A stretch of DNA of 64,000 nucleotides from Paenibacillus algorifonticola (GCF_000971975.1 NZ_KQ040781.1:23337-87336), one strand, 5' to 3'. Positions 16,555-25,894 are shown, numbered from the stretch's first letter. Numbers and translations are program-made. The notes: generated by a model not told the origin, from the sequence alone.

Positions 16555-18584
16555 GCGATATGCAGGTTGCCCTTGTTGAGCATAACGGGAAATTGATGAT
16601 TTCCGCCGATGATCGTTTGTATCCCCCGCTTGCTTTCCGCTCTTTTCGGCCAGATGAACAAAATGTCACTGCCTTTTATGAGGCCGGCGTAAGGGTAATG
16701 TCGCTTTTAGTCAGTGGGTTGAATTGCTCATTAGGTGTTCCTTACTCTTCGTTTGGTGAAACATGGATTGGGGAAAACAACTATGATTTTGAGGCGCTGG
16801 ATAGACAATTGGAGCTTTTTCAAACCTGTGCGCCGGAAGCAAAGCTTTTTTTAATGGTACATCTGGATACGCGTGAGTGGTGGCTGGCTGAGCATGAAGG
16901 CACGCCGAATTCATTTTCCCATTTAAGCCAGGTTGCCGGATATGATAAATGGCGCGAGGATACAGCTTTATATTTGGAAAATCTGATTGCTTATGCGGAG
17001 AAAAAATACCCGGACCTGGTGCTGGGTTACTTTCTAATGGGCGGGCGCACAACGGAATGGTTCAGCCATAGCGATTATGGTGAGTCGCATCCCCTAAAAG
17101 AAAAGGCCTATCGAAAGTATACAGGAAATGATACACGGTCTATCCCGAATGCAGAAAGCCGGAATGAAACAGAGCTTGGCATTTTTCGGCATCCGGTCAA
17201 GCAGCATGAAGCTCTGGATTACTGGAGATTTCATCATCATCTAGTAGCAGACACTGTTTTGTATTTTGCTGAAAGAGCCAAGCAAGCTATGGAAAACCGG
17301 AAGCTTGTAGGCGTGTTTTTCGGTTATTTGTTTGAATTGGCTTTTGACCGGCTGCTTCATGAAGGACATCTGGCTTACGAAAAGCTGTTTAACTCGCAGC
17401 ATATTGATATTTACTGTGCCCCATCTTCCTATGCGCATCGTGGCTTCTCGGGCGTAGGCGCCTATATGAATACCATTGATTCATTGCTTAGACGCAAAAA
17501 AATGTTTTTTCTTGAGTTTGATCATATTACACATCAGTCGCCAAAACAGATTGAAGGAAAGAATATTCCTGGTTATGACAGCAAATTTCTTAGTGAAACA
17601 CAGACTTTGTCCGTGATGAGAAGAGATTTCTGTATGGCTATGGCAAAAAGGACCGGTTTATGGTGGTTCGACATGTTCGGCGGATGGTTCGATTCTCCGA
17701 ATATGAAGAAGCAGATTGCGAGTATGCAAGACATTGCCAACAAGCTGCTGCCAATCCCAATGGCATCCGCAGCGGAAATTGCTGTATTCGCGGATGCTGA
17801 ATCCATGTATTACGCCGATGCTGGGGCAGATATCAATACCGATTTGCTGCTGCGGCAAATGGATGGATTGGGCCGTATAGGCGCTCCGTATGATTTGTTT
17901 AGCCTTTCCGAGCTTCATGACCCGGAATTTAACCGTGATAAATACAAGTTCGTTATTTTTTTGAATGCCTTTTATTTAAGTCCGCAGTCCAGGAAGCAGA
18001 TTCAAGTGCTGGCAGAGAAGGGAACAGCTATTTTATGGATGTACTGTCCCGGTTTGATTACAGAAGGCGGTTTTTCTGCAGATGAAGTTACCAAAATAAC
18101 AGGCTTTGAAGTTGAGTTGTCGGATTCAGCGGAACAGGTTATTGCAGTTGAACATTCCCACTATTCATTAAAGTATGGCTTCTCGCGTTCCATCTCGCCT
18201 ATTTTGCACGTATCTGATCCGGAGGCTTCCATCTGGGGGACTTATGAAAAAAGCAAGATGCCTGCTTTGGCAAGCAAGCTCATTCACGGCGCACCTCATT
18301 TTTTCTCAGGCATGGCTCCTATCCCGGGCGAATTGCTGCAAAGGATGGCCGTAATGGCAGGCGTTCATCTCTATTGTGAAACAAATGATCCTCTGTATGT
18401 AAACGATAGATTAATTGGCATACAGGCTCAGAAAGGGGGGATGTACCGCTTCCATTTTCCTAAATCGGAAATGACAGGAGCAGTGGAACTTTTTGATGGA
18501 GCGGAGATCACTGCGATGAACGGAACAACGTTTGAGGTCGAGATTAAAGCCGGTGAAACCAAGCTTTTTCTGTTGAAGGATTAA
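16551..18584 (+). CDS. GH42-like glycoside hydrolase (clan GH-A barrel with GATase-like domain)
   Basis: 677-aa protein without signal peptide. An N-terminal TIM-barrel (residues 20-400) carries candidate acid/base E169 in GGRTTEWF and nucleophile E322 in FFLEFDHIT. A trimerisation/GATase-like domain follows (about 415-570, IAVFADAESMYY; KFVIFLNAFYLS), then a small C-terminal beta domain. This is the layout of GH42 beta-galactosidases, but the catalytic motifs are not the classical GH42 ones, so a GH42-related family (for example GH164-like) is possible. It is intracellular and would act on imported oligosaccharide. Start overlaps the SDR stop by 4 bp. Confidence 0.7.
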   Translation: MSDMQVALVEHNGKLMISADDRLYPPLAFRSFRPDEQNVTAFYEAGVRVMSLLVSGLNCSLGVPYSSFGETWIGENNYDFEALDRQLELFQTCAPEAKLFLMVHLDTREWWLAEHEGTPNSFSHLSQVAGYDKWREDTALYLENLIAYAEKKYPDLVLGYFLMGGRTTEWFSHSDYGESHPLKEKAYRKYTGNDTRSIPNAESRNETELGIFRHPVKQHEALDYWRFHHHLVADTVLYFAERAKQAMENRKLVGVFFGYLFELAFDRLLHEGHLAYEKLFNSQHIDIYCAPSSYAHRGFSGVGAYMNTIDSLLRRKKMFFLEFDHITHQSPKQIEGKNIPGYDSKFLSETQTLSVMRRDFCMAMAKRTGLWWFDMFGGWFDSPNMKKQIASMQDIANKLLPIPMASAAEIAVFADAESMYYADAGADINTDLLLRQMDGLGRIGAPYDLFSLSELHDPEFNRDKYKFVIFLNAFYLSPQSRKQIQVLAEKGTAILWMYCPGLITEGGFSADEVTKITGFEVELSDSAEQVIAVEHSHYSLKYGFSRSISPILHVSDPEASIWGTYEKSKMPALASKLIHGAPHFFSGMAPIPGELLQRMAVMAGVHLYCETNDPLYVNDRLIGIQAQKGGMYRFHFPKSEMTGAVELFDGAEITAMNGTTFEVEIKAGETKLFLLKD

Positions 18585-18608
18585 ACGACTCCAAGGGAGG
18601 TTTGATTG

Positions 18609-20573
18609 ATGAGACGATTGGCGGCTATTTCTATGGGATTATTACTGTTAGTGGGCTCAATTCCCTTTATTTCTCCAACAAACATTGTCAGCGCTGAAGA
18701 TTCATTGTCTAGGCCTGCGACCATCAGAGGCTTTAATACATTTGGACGCAGCGTCACTATGGAAAATGCAGCACAATTGCGGGAAGAGTATGGCGTTAAT
18801 GCGGTGAGGCTGCAAATTCATCCTCGTCAATGGCGAGAAGGGAAAGCCTTGACCAATTCCGAGGCGTGGGATGCCGTGCTTGACCAAACGGAAGCGGGGC
18901 TGGAGGAGGCCGCAAGGCAGGGAATGGTGGCGATTATTGACATGCATTCTCTTCCCATGGACATTTCCGATAAATCTTCGGCTTTTTGGGGTGATGAAGA
19001 CAATCTGGATGTGTGGATGGAGTCATGGGAGGAAGTTGTCCAGCGTTTGGAGCCATATCGAGATTATATCTGGGGTTATGATATTTTAAATGAGCCGCAT
19101 AATATCGACGAGCTTCCTGTAAGCTCTCCCAATTGGCAAGCCTGGACACAACAGGTTGTGGATGCCATCCGACAGTTGGATTCCACCACTCCGGTCATTA
19201 TCGAGCCTGATCCCGGCGCTCTGCCGAGAGTCTTCAAAGAAAATGTATGGATTGATGCCGGACCAGGGTATCCCGTGAAGTATCAAGGCGATTTTCCGCT
19301 AATAGATGATGAGCATGTTATTTATAGTGTCCATTTTTATGAGCCTCATGTGTATACGCATCAAGGAATTGGCTATCATAACGGCCAGCCTGAGACAGAG
19401 GTTTGGCCGGATCAGCTTGTTTATCCGGGAATAATTAATGGGGTATATTGGGATAAAGAGAAACTAAGAGAGGTAATGCAGCCTATTGTTGATATTCAAA
19501 ATAAATATAACGTACCCATCTATGTTGGTGAATTTAGCGCTGTAAGATGGGCTCCAGGCTCTGCACAATACATTCGCGATGCCATCGAATTATTCGAAGA
19601 GTTTGGCTGGAGCTGGACGTTTCATGCGTATGGCGATTGGAATGGGTGGAGTGTCGATTATAATGACCAAATGACAAGCGATGCCAATAAAGAAGCAGCA
19701 CGTGCCATCGAACCGACAGATCGTGAATTGATTCTAAAAGCATTTTTCTCAAAAAATGCAAATCAATTTGTTGCTCCGCTAGATTCGCCGCGTTCTCCTG
19801 TAAATTTAATTAAAAACGGAGATTTTACGCTTGACGGCAACGAAGATGGATTAGGAAACAATTGGATCGCGGGTGCTAATGCTGAGACATCCATAGTAGA
19901 GCTTAATGACAATCCCGTGCAAAAAATAACAACGGGATCTGACAAGATAGGCATCAGTCAAGAATGGATGAATGCTACAGATCAAAATGTATACCGATTA
20001 AAGGCAAACATTCGTGTGGATCAAGGAACTGCCCGCTTCTGGCTTTATACGGTCAACAGCTCCTATAGCCCAACAACCCCGAATCACAGAGTTGTCGCCG
20101 ATCTTGGACCAACAAATGGAGAGTTTGAACAAGTGGATCTGGATTTTATTGCCCCTGAGCAAACCGCGAAGCTTAGCGTTCGCTTCTGGAGCACCACTGC
20201 GAACTCTTCCTTTTATGTGGATGATGTGGAACTTATCGATTTGGGAAAAGCCAATCCGGAAAATCCTCCACAAACGGTTGCGACGATTACGGGTGAGCAA
20301 ATAAGTCAGGGAACCTATTATGCACCGGTTAATGTACAGTTTGCGGCAGAGGCATTTGGCGGAGCATCGATGGATCACATTGCTTTCCGCATTGCAGGAG
20401 AAAATAGCGGCTGGGCAACGGTGCCGGGGGATGAACTTTTATTGGAAGAGCCGGGACAATATGTTGTTGGCTTCTATAGTGTAGATTCGGCAGGAATACG
20501 AGAACCGGCTCAATCCATACTGCTGAACGTTATTCAGTCTGAGGATGAGGAGACATGCGAAGGGGAGAACTGA
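18609..20573 (+). CDS. Secreted GH5 glycoside hydrolase with carbohydrate-binding domain
   Basis: 654-aa secreted enzyme: signal peptide (LLLLVGSIPFIS, cleavage near SAED), GH5 barrel at about residues 35-365 with acid/base Glu in YDILNEPHN and nucleophile Glu in IYVGEFSAVRW, a CBM4-like beta-sandwich (about 395-550, NLIKNGDFTLDG to YVDDVELIDLG) and a short Ig-like domain. The C-terminus stops in an acidic stretch, EDEETCEGEN, and is followed by unexplained coding-like sequence, so the end may be shortened. ATG 18609 follows GGGAGG. It probably cuts the polymer outside the cell for the transporter of this operon. Confidence 0.85.
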   Translation: MRRLAAISMGLLLLVGSIPFISPTNIVSAEDSLSRPATIRGFNTFGRSVTMENAAQLREEYGVNAVRLQIHPRQWREGKALTNSEAWDAVLDQTEAGLEEAARQGMVAIIDMHSLPMDISDKSSAFWGDEDNLDVWMESWEEVVQRLEPYRDYIWGYDILNEPHNIDELPVSSPNWQAWTQQVVDAIRQLDSTTPVIIEPDPGALPRVFKENVWIDAGPGYPVKYQGDFPLIDDEHVIYSVHFYEPHVYTHQGIGYHNGQPETEVWPDQLVYPGIINGVYWDKEKLREVMQPIVDIQNKYNVPIYVGEFSAVRWAPGSAQYIRDAIELFEEFGWSWTFHAYGDWNGWSVDYNDQMTSDANKEAARAIEPTDRELILKAFFSKNANQFVAPLDSPRSPVNLIKNGDFTLDGNEDGLGNNWIAGANAETSIVELNDNPVQKITTGSDKIGISQEWMNATDQNVYRLKANIRVDQGTARFWLYTVNSSYSPTTPNHRVVADLGPTNGEFEQVDLDFIAPEQTAKLSVRFWSTTANSSFYVDDVELIDLGKANPENPPQTVATITGEQISQGTYYAPVNVQFAAEAFGGASMDHIAFRIAGENSGWATVPGDELLLEEPGQYVVGFYSVDSAGIREPAQSILLNVIQSEDEETCEGEN

Positions 20574-20730
20574 TAAGGCACAGTGGATTTTAAATGAAAA
20601 AGAATACTACAACAAGATTTACGGATTGCGGATGAGCCAACCTCTCTGAAGCATATTCCGGCATTGAATATTAATCCGGAAGACTACCAGATCAGCCCCA
20701 ATGTAAATGTAGAAAATAAGTCAAAGTAAG
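20574..20730 (+). pseudogene. Unidentified coding-like remnant after the GH5 gene
   Basis: One frame gives KAQWILNEKEYYNKIYGLRM, then the neighbouring frame gives ADEPTSLKHIPALNINPEDY and QISPNVNVENKSK with a stop at about 20728. The two join plausibly through a one-base shift near 20632. It reads like the C-terminus of a larger protein, but I do not recognise the family. Composition is protein-like, and the fragment abuts both the GH5 stop and the repeat terminator. Confidence 0.4.
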
Positions 20731-20737
20731 AGAAGTT

Positions 20738-20782
20738 AAACCGGTCAAAGGCCTTGTGAAGTCAAGGTTTTTGACCGGTTTT
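20738..20782. terminator. Y-shaped terminator, copy 2 of a dispersed repeat
   Basis: Outer stem AAACCGGTCAA / TTGACCGGTTT around inner hairpin CCTTGTGAAGTCAAGG, followed by TTTTCG. Like copy 1 (9399-9446), the similarity goes on through CGCAGCAA and GAGACA. The outer stems differ by compensating changes (CCCGTC/GACGGG against CCGGTC/GACCGG), so pairing is conserved. Confidence 0.8.
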
Positions 20783-20897
20783 TTCGTTTTTCAAGCGCAG
20801 CAAAACTTCTCGAAGAGACAACAAAACGCAGCCGTTTATTACTTAGATCGTCAACTTCGATCTAAATAGGTTTTTTTGATTTTCTGAAAAATTGTGC

Positions 20898-22610
20898 ATG
20901 AAAAGAAAAGAAAGGGACAAGTTAAAATTGAGCTTTATTAAGAAAGGATGGACTAGCGTGTGGTCTGTTATAATATCGCACCTCCCTAATTGGAAAGTTT
21001 GTGCGCAGGCGATCCTAAGCCTGGTAATTGCGATTGGTTTTTATTATCTGAATAAATATATGCGGTCATTAGTTGAGAAGAAAAATGCATCTGCGCAGAA
21101 AGCAAGGAAGGGCCAGCATCTTGCCGCCCATACGAATTTATCTGACCATTATAAAGATAATTTGCAGGCAATCAAACAAGCTATTAGCAGCAACAGTGAT
21201 GTCCATTTTCGAGAATTTCAAATAGCAGAGCTTCATGCTCGGGCTACGCTCATTTTTGTAGATGGGATGCAGAATGAGGAGCTGATCAGTAAGTATGTAA
21301 TGAAAATTTTAATGGCTGATGTTAAGCAGGCTGCCTCAGACAGAAGTCATTTATTTGATCCATTGGAGTTGGCTTCTTATCTTCAAGATGAAGTACTTCC
21401 TGTTTGCGAGGTCTATGAAGCTGCAGAGCTTCATGGATTAAATCAATCCATTTTGATGGGTTTTACGGCCTTGCTTGTTGAAGGTATGCCTCACGCCCTG
21501 CTTATTGGCTCGTTAGGCATGACGACCAGGGCAATCAATGAACCAAGCTCTGAAGCTTTGCTTCGAGGTCCTCGTATCGGATTTACCGAGGTACTAAGTG
21601 AGAATACATCGATGCTGCGAAGACAAGGTTACAGTGAAGAGCTGGAAATAAATATGTATGAGGTAGGAACTCGAATTAAAAGGAAACTGGTTATTGCTTA
21701 TATGAAGGATATTGTTAATCCAGACCTGCTTCAGGAAGTAAGAGATCGAATTGGAAAAATCAATATGGATTTCATCGCTGAATCTGGTTATGTTGAACAG
21801 CTCATTGAGGATGATTACCTAAGCCCGTTTCAGCAATCTCAAAATACAGAGCGTCCGGATCGGGTCATTAGTGGATTATTAGAAGGAAGGATAGCCATTC
21901 TATTGGACGGGACTCCTTTTGCTCTAATTGTGCCAGTAACGTTTAGCATGCTGCTGCAATCGCCTGAGGATTATTATGATCGCTGGCTGCCAGGAACTCT
22001 TTTGCGTATGCTGCGATTTTTCGCTGCGTTCTTGGCACTTATGGCACCAGCTTTATATATTTCGTTTATTTCCTTTCATCCGGGCTTAATACCGACAGAG
22101 CTTGCAGTTACGATAATTGAAACCAGGCAGGGTGTCCCTTTTCCTTCATTAATAGAAGTGATGATCCTAGAAATATCAATTGAAATATTACGTGAGGCGG
22201 GTATTCGGTTGCCCAAACCTATTGGACCGGCAATGGGCATTGTTGGCGGTTTAATCATTGGCGAGGCCGCTGTGCAGGCAGGAATTGTCAGTCCCTTTTT
22301 GGTAATCGTAGTAGCCGTGACAGCTATATCTTCTTTCTCGATACCCGTATATAGCGCGGGCATTACCTTGCGTATTTTACGTTTCGGAGGCATGTTATGT
22401 GCAGCTGTGCTGGGGATGTTTGGAACCATTTTGTTTATTTTGATCATTTGCGGTCATTTAAGCAAGCTGAAAAGCTTTGGAGTTCCTTATGTGACACCGA
22501 TCTCACCGTTTCGCCTTAATGACTGGAAGGATTTATTTCTGCGAGCCCCACTACCCTTTATGAATAAACGACCAGACATGATGAAGACGCAAGACAAGAA
22601 GCGAAGATAG
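20898..22610 (+). CDS. GerA-family spore germination receptor subunit A
   Basis: About 570 aa. N-terminal soluble GerA domain (residues 60-340: IFVDGMQNEELISKYV; GLLEGRIAILLDGTPFALI) and a membrane domain with four to five helices carrying the family signature TELAVTIIETRQGVPFPSL. It is a subunit of the inner-membrane nutrient receptor that triggers germination. Unusually, an extra hydrophobic segment (AQAILSLVIAIGFYYL, about residue 45) precedes the soluble domain. The start is uncertain (TTG 20892, ATG 20898 or TTG 20928). Followed by the B and C subunits. Confidence 0.88.
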   Translation: MKRKERDKLKLSFIKKGWTSVWSVIISHLPNWKVCAQAILSLVIAIGFYYLNKYMRSLVEKKNASAQKARKGQHLAAHTNLSDHYKDNLQAIKQAISSNSDVHFREFQIAELHARATLIFVDGMQNEELISKYVMKILMADVKQAASDRSHLFDPLELASYLQDEVLPVCEVYEAAELHGLNQSILMGFTALLVEGMPHALLIGSLGMTTRAINEPSSEALLRGPRIGFTEVLSENTSMLRRQGYSEELEINMYEVGTRIKRKLVIAYMKDIVNPDLLQEVRDRIGKINMDFIAESGYVEQLIEDDYLSPFQQSQNTERPDRVISGLLEGRIAILLDGTPFALIVPVTFSMLLQSPEDYYDRWLPGTLLRMLRFFAAFLALMAPALYISFISFHPGLIPTELAVTIIETRQGVPFPSLIEVMILEISIEILREAGIRLPKPIGPAMGIVGGLIIGEAAVQAGIVSPFLVIVVAVTAISSFSIPVYSAGITLRILRFGGMLCAAVLGMFGTILFILIICGHLSKLKSFGVPYVTPISPFRLNDWKDLFLRAPLPFMNKRPDMMKTQDKKRR

Positions 22611-22636
22611 TGATGGCTTAGAGAGGAGGGGCAAAC

Positions 22637-23740
22637 GTGTTTATTCGCAACGATGATAAAATCACCACAACACAAACCTCGATCTTTATAACAGATACAG
22701 TACTGGGGGCCGGTATCTTGACCTTGCCCCGAGGTGTAATCGAAGCTGCAAAAACACCGGATGTCTGGCTATCTGTGCTATTAGGTGGTTTTATCGTCAT
22801 TATGGTAACGATGGTTATGGTGAAATTAAGCCAGCAATTTCCTAATCATACGGTGTATCAATACTCTAAACGAATTGTCGGCACTATACCTGGCGGAATT
22901 TTAGGTGTTTGCTTGATTGGTTATTACATCATTATTGCCGGTTTCGAGGTAAGGATATTTGCAGAGATCACCATGTACTATTTGCTGGAAGGAACCCCCA
23001 TTTGGGCAATTATCATTCCCTTTATTTGGGTAGGCACCTACATTTGTTTTGGAGGGATTAATGCCATCGCACGGGTTTTTCAAATTATTTTTCCAATCAG
23101 TATTTTCATACTGGTGCTTTCGTATTTCCTGAGTATTCGATTATTTGATATCGACAATTTACGTCCTGTTTTGGGTGAAGGTGTCCTCCCCGTATTTAAG
23201 GGGTTGAAATCTACGGTACTTATATTTACAGGATGTGAAGTGATCATGACTCTCGTTGCACATATGCAGCATCCAGAGCGGGCAGTCAGAGCGACATTTG
23301 CAGGTATCGGCATTCCTTTTGTGCTCTATCTGATGACTGTAATCGTCGTTGTAGGAGGAATGTCTGTAGATTCGGTGATGAATAGCACCTGGCCTACCAT
23401 CGACCTTCTTCGCAGCTTTGAAATTACAGGATTAATTTTTGAGCGTTTTGAGTTTCCATTTCTAGTCATTTGGATGATGCAGTTGTTTTGCAATTTCACC
23501 AGTTTTTACTTCAATGCTTCGTTAGGCATTTCACAGGTTTTTCGTTTAAAGATTCACCCGGTGATCTTTGGATTAATCCCCGTTATTTTTATCACTACGA
23601 TGCTTCCGGAGCGAATAAATGATGTTTTTAAGCTAGGTGATACGATAGGCAAGATGGGGATCTTTTTATTTTTTCTCGTGCCTGTCCTGCTTACTGTCAT
23701 ATTGCTCTTTAGAAAGAAGGTTTTGAATCATCATGTATAG
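22637..23740 (+). CDS. GerB-family germination receptor subunit B (spore permease)
   Basis: 367-aa protein with ten hydrophobic segments of the amino-acid-permease-like GerB family. TTTQTSIFITDTVLGAGIL TLPRG at the N-terminus is characteristic. It binds the germinant within the receptor. GTG start with GAGGAGGGG upstream. Its last 8 bp overlap the gerC-type gene. Confidence 0.9.
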   Translation: MFIRNDDKITTTQTSIFITDTVLGAGILTLPRGVIEAAKTPDVWLSVLLGGFIVIMVTMVMVKLSQQFPNHTVYQYSKRIVGTIPGGILGVCLIGYYIIIAGFEVRIFAEITMYYLLEGTPIWAIIIPFIWVGTYICFGGINAIARVFQIIFPISIFILVLSYFLSIRLFDIDNLRPVLGEGVLPVFKGLKSTVLIFTGCEVIMTLVAHMQHPERAVRATFAGIGIPFVLYLMTVIVVVGGMSVDSVMNSTWPTIDLLRSFEITGLIFERFEFPFLVIWMMQLFCNFTSFYFNASLGISQVFRLKIHPVIFGLIPVIFITTMLPERINDVFKLGDTIGKMGIFLFFLVPVLLTVILLFRKKVLNHHV

Positions 23741-24923
23741 ATGTAAAAACTTGCTTACTTTACTTCTTTTATCGTCACTTGTTGTCACTCAAGGCTGCTG
23801 GAGCAGTAAAGAAATTGAGGATTTAAGTGTTTATGCAGGTCTGGCTCTAGATGTAGGTGAACGGCCTGAAGTTGAACGCAATCTGGAAAGAGAAGGCGCA
23901 ACGTACTATAAAAAAAATCTATTGACAGCTACGATACAAATTGTTCCGATAAAATCGTTCGAAAGGCAAGAAAAGTCAAGCGAGAAGCAGCTGCTGAAGT
24001 ATTCAAATTTGCGCCTGACAGGGGATTCTGTATTTGAAATTATGCGTCAATACTCAACAAGAAGAGAGCGTCCAGTCATTGGGCATCATCTTAAAGTCAT
24101 TGTAGTATCTACAAAATTGGCACAACAGAATCAGATGGATCAATTAATGGACTTCGTGCTGCGTGATAACGATATACGTCCAAGCTGCCGGGTATTTTTG
24201 AGCAAGGGGAAGGCTTATGATACCTTTATCAGTAATCAGCCGGAAGAGGTCCCTGCTTTTCGGATAAACTCGATGACACAAAATAGATACAGAACCAATA
24301 AGGTAATGAAAGATGTTAATCTAACTCAGCTGGATGGATTGCTTCACTCACAACAAAGCTTTTTATTGCAAAATATCGTCTCTACAAAGGGGGAAATAGA
24401 ATTTTCAGGTGCTGGAATTATTAAGGGGGAAACAAGCAAGTGGATTGGCGATTTGAATCAAGAAAATGTGGAAAGCCTATCCTGGATTCAAGGGACAGGT
24501 CAAGGAGGCGTAATTAAAAGCTATGATTGGAGAAATAAAAACATTACCTATGAGATTAAATCTATGCACAGTAAAACGACTGCCAAATTACAAGGTGACG
24601 CGATTTCGTTTCACGTTGCGATTGAATCAAACGGGAGATTAATTGAAAATTGGGATACGAAAGAAAACCCATCCGAGCTAGCTTATTTAGAGGGAGCAGA
24701 GAAGGTTTTTGAAGAAAGATTAACAACAATGCTTGATCATCTTATGCGGAAAATGCAGTCGAAATACAAAGTGGATGTAGCTGGTTTTGGGAAAGTGCTC
24801 TCTATTAAATATCCGAAGAAATGGAAAAGTGTTAAAGATAATTGGGATGAAGTGTTTAGTCAGGTCCCCGTAACCTTTGAGGTCAAATTGACGATTACTG
24901 ATTTTGGTTCTTCGACAGAATAA
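23733..24923 (+). CDS. GerC-family germination receptor lipoprotein subunit C
   Basis: 396-aa lipoprotein: signal peptide with lipobox VTQGC at about residue 22 followed by WSSKEIEDLSVYAGLALDVG, the classic GerC opening; the C-terminal domain begins with FSGAGIIKGETSKWIG. It completes the A-B-C receptor operon, anchored to the outer face of the spore inner membrane. No terminator hairpin is obvious directly after the stop. Confidence 0.92.
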   Translation: MYRCKNLLTLLLLSSLVVTQGCWSSKEIEDLSVYAGLALDVGERPEVERNLEREGATYYKKNLLTATIQIVPIKSFERQEKSSEKQLLKYSNLRLTGDSVFEIMRQYSTRRERPVIGHHLKVIVVSTKLAQQNQMDQLMDFVLRDNDIRPSCRVFLSKGKAYDTFISNQPEEVPAFRINSMTQNRYRTNKVMKDVNLTQLDGLLHSQQSFLLQNIVSTKGEIEFSGAGIIKGETSKWIGDLNQENVESLSWIQGTGQGGVIKSYDWRNKNITYEIKSMHSKTTAKLQGDAISFHVAIESNGRLIENWDTKENPSELAYLEGAEKVFEERLTTMLDHLMRKMQSKYKVDVAGFGKVLSIKYPKKWKSVKDNWDEVFSQVPVTFEVKLTITDFGSSTE

Positions 24924-25110
24924 ACGCGTTCAAAGGGAATGTGGTCGCTGAGCGTATTTACGAACTTGACCATTCCTAAATCAAAAATGAATTAGGGGCA
25001 GCCCCAACGTACAAGCAAGCTTGGAATGGTTAGAATATGATGCTGCTGTCTTAGTGCCTATAGCAGTTGCTAATTTGTGCATATGAACAGGATGTATGGA
25101 CATAATATTT

Positions 25111-25332
25111 TTAGCTAACTCCTGAATCCGTGAAGCCCATTTTTGAAAAATGAGATTACGGGAGATCTAACGAGGGAGTACAAGAAAATTATGAGAAATC
25201 AGCACTTCTAATTTTTCACCCATTGGGTGAAAAGTCAAAAAGTTAGGAAACTGCATTTTCTCTCACATATACTTCGTTTTTCTCTTAAATCCGCATTCGT
25301 TTTTCACTGTCACGGATTCAGGTAACTGCTAA
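25111..25332. repeat. 222-bp long imperfect palindrome (MITE-like element)
   Basis: The ends, TTAGCTAACTCCTGAATCC then GTGA on the left and TCACGGATTCAGGTAAC then TGCTAA on the right, are inverted copies sharing the 13-mer CCTGAATCCGTGA. The centre is a perfect 10-bp palindrome (TTTTCACCCA-T-TGGGTGAAAA near 25223), and stretches between ends and centre also pair (ATGAGAAATCAGCACTTC with GAAACTGCATTTTCTCTCAC). The whole element could fold into one long hairpin and carries no ORF. No clear target-site duplication seen. It fills the gap between gerC and the next small gene. Confidence 0.65.
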
Positions 25333-25395
25333 CTGCGAAAAAGAATATTGTCAGGCGCAACAATCTATCTAGAAAAGAGGGGAGGCGCTAAGTTA

Positions 25396-25575
25396 ATGTC
25401 GAATAAAAAAAGTTACTATGCATTTGAGGATCCGTTTGGGACCACGATTGAATTTCAAGCCACTAGTTTACAACAGGCCATGGTGATCAAAAAGAACAAG
25501 GCTCAGGAATTGGGAATTCCTAAAGAGGCTTTTGAGCTCATAAGCATAAGTAAAAAACCAAGCCAGAGCGCATAG
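25396..25575 (+). CDS. Small hypothetical protein
   Basis: 59-aa protein (MSNKKSYYAFEDPFGTTIEF...), hydrophilic with an alpha/beta pattern, no membrane segment. GGAGG lies 10 bp before the ATG and a terminator hairpin follows the stop, so it looks like a real monocistronic gene. No family recognised. Confidence 0.55.
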   Translation: MSNKKSYYAFEDPFGTTIEFQATSLQQAMVIKKNKAQELGIPKEAFELISISKKPSQSA

Positions 25576-25588
25576 CCTGGCTTTCTAT
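25559..25588 (+). terminator. Terminator of the small hypothetical gene
   Basis: AAGCCAG and CTGGCTT form the stem, loop AGCGCATAGC, tail TCTATG; it overlaps the stop codon. Confidence 0.65.
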
Positions 25589-25705
25589 GAAGATACGCTC
25601 ATTTTTTGTTGGTTATTTATTTTCGTTAGAGGGAGATTACAGAAAAAGGAAGAAAGGTTCTGTTTCCCAAAAGTATTTTGGAGCAGTACCTTTTTTATCT
25701 GTAAA

Positions 25706-25796
25706 ATGAAAAGCATCGCTGCGAAAGGACTAAAGCCCCTTATTCAGAAAACGATGTTGAAAAATTGCGCCTTCGATTGATCTGGATGCTTTTCAT
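25706..25796. repeat. Inverted repeat flanking 67 bp without ORF
   Basis: ATGAAAAGCATC (25706-25717) and GATGCTTTTCAT (25785-25796) are perfect 12-bp inverted copies. The enclosed 67 bp show no gene. It could be a small non-autonomous element or an operator/leader for the MFS gene that starts 100 bp later. Confidence 0.5.
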
Positions 25797-25894
25797 CTTA
25801 AATTTAATTTTTTGAAACCTGACTTTTTATGAAGGAATGTGGCTTGAATGATTCATGATTTAGAAACGAATCGTCGGATTGGAGAATGGATGTA

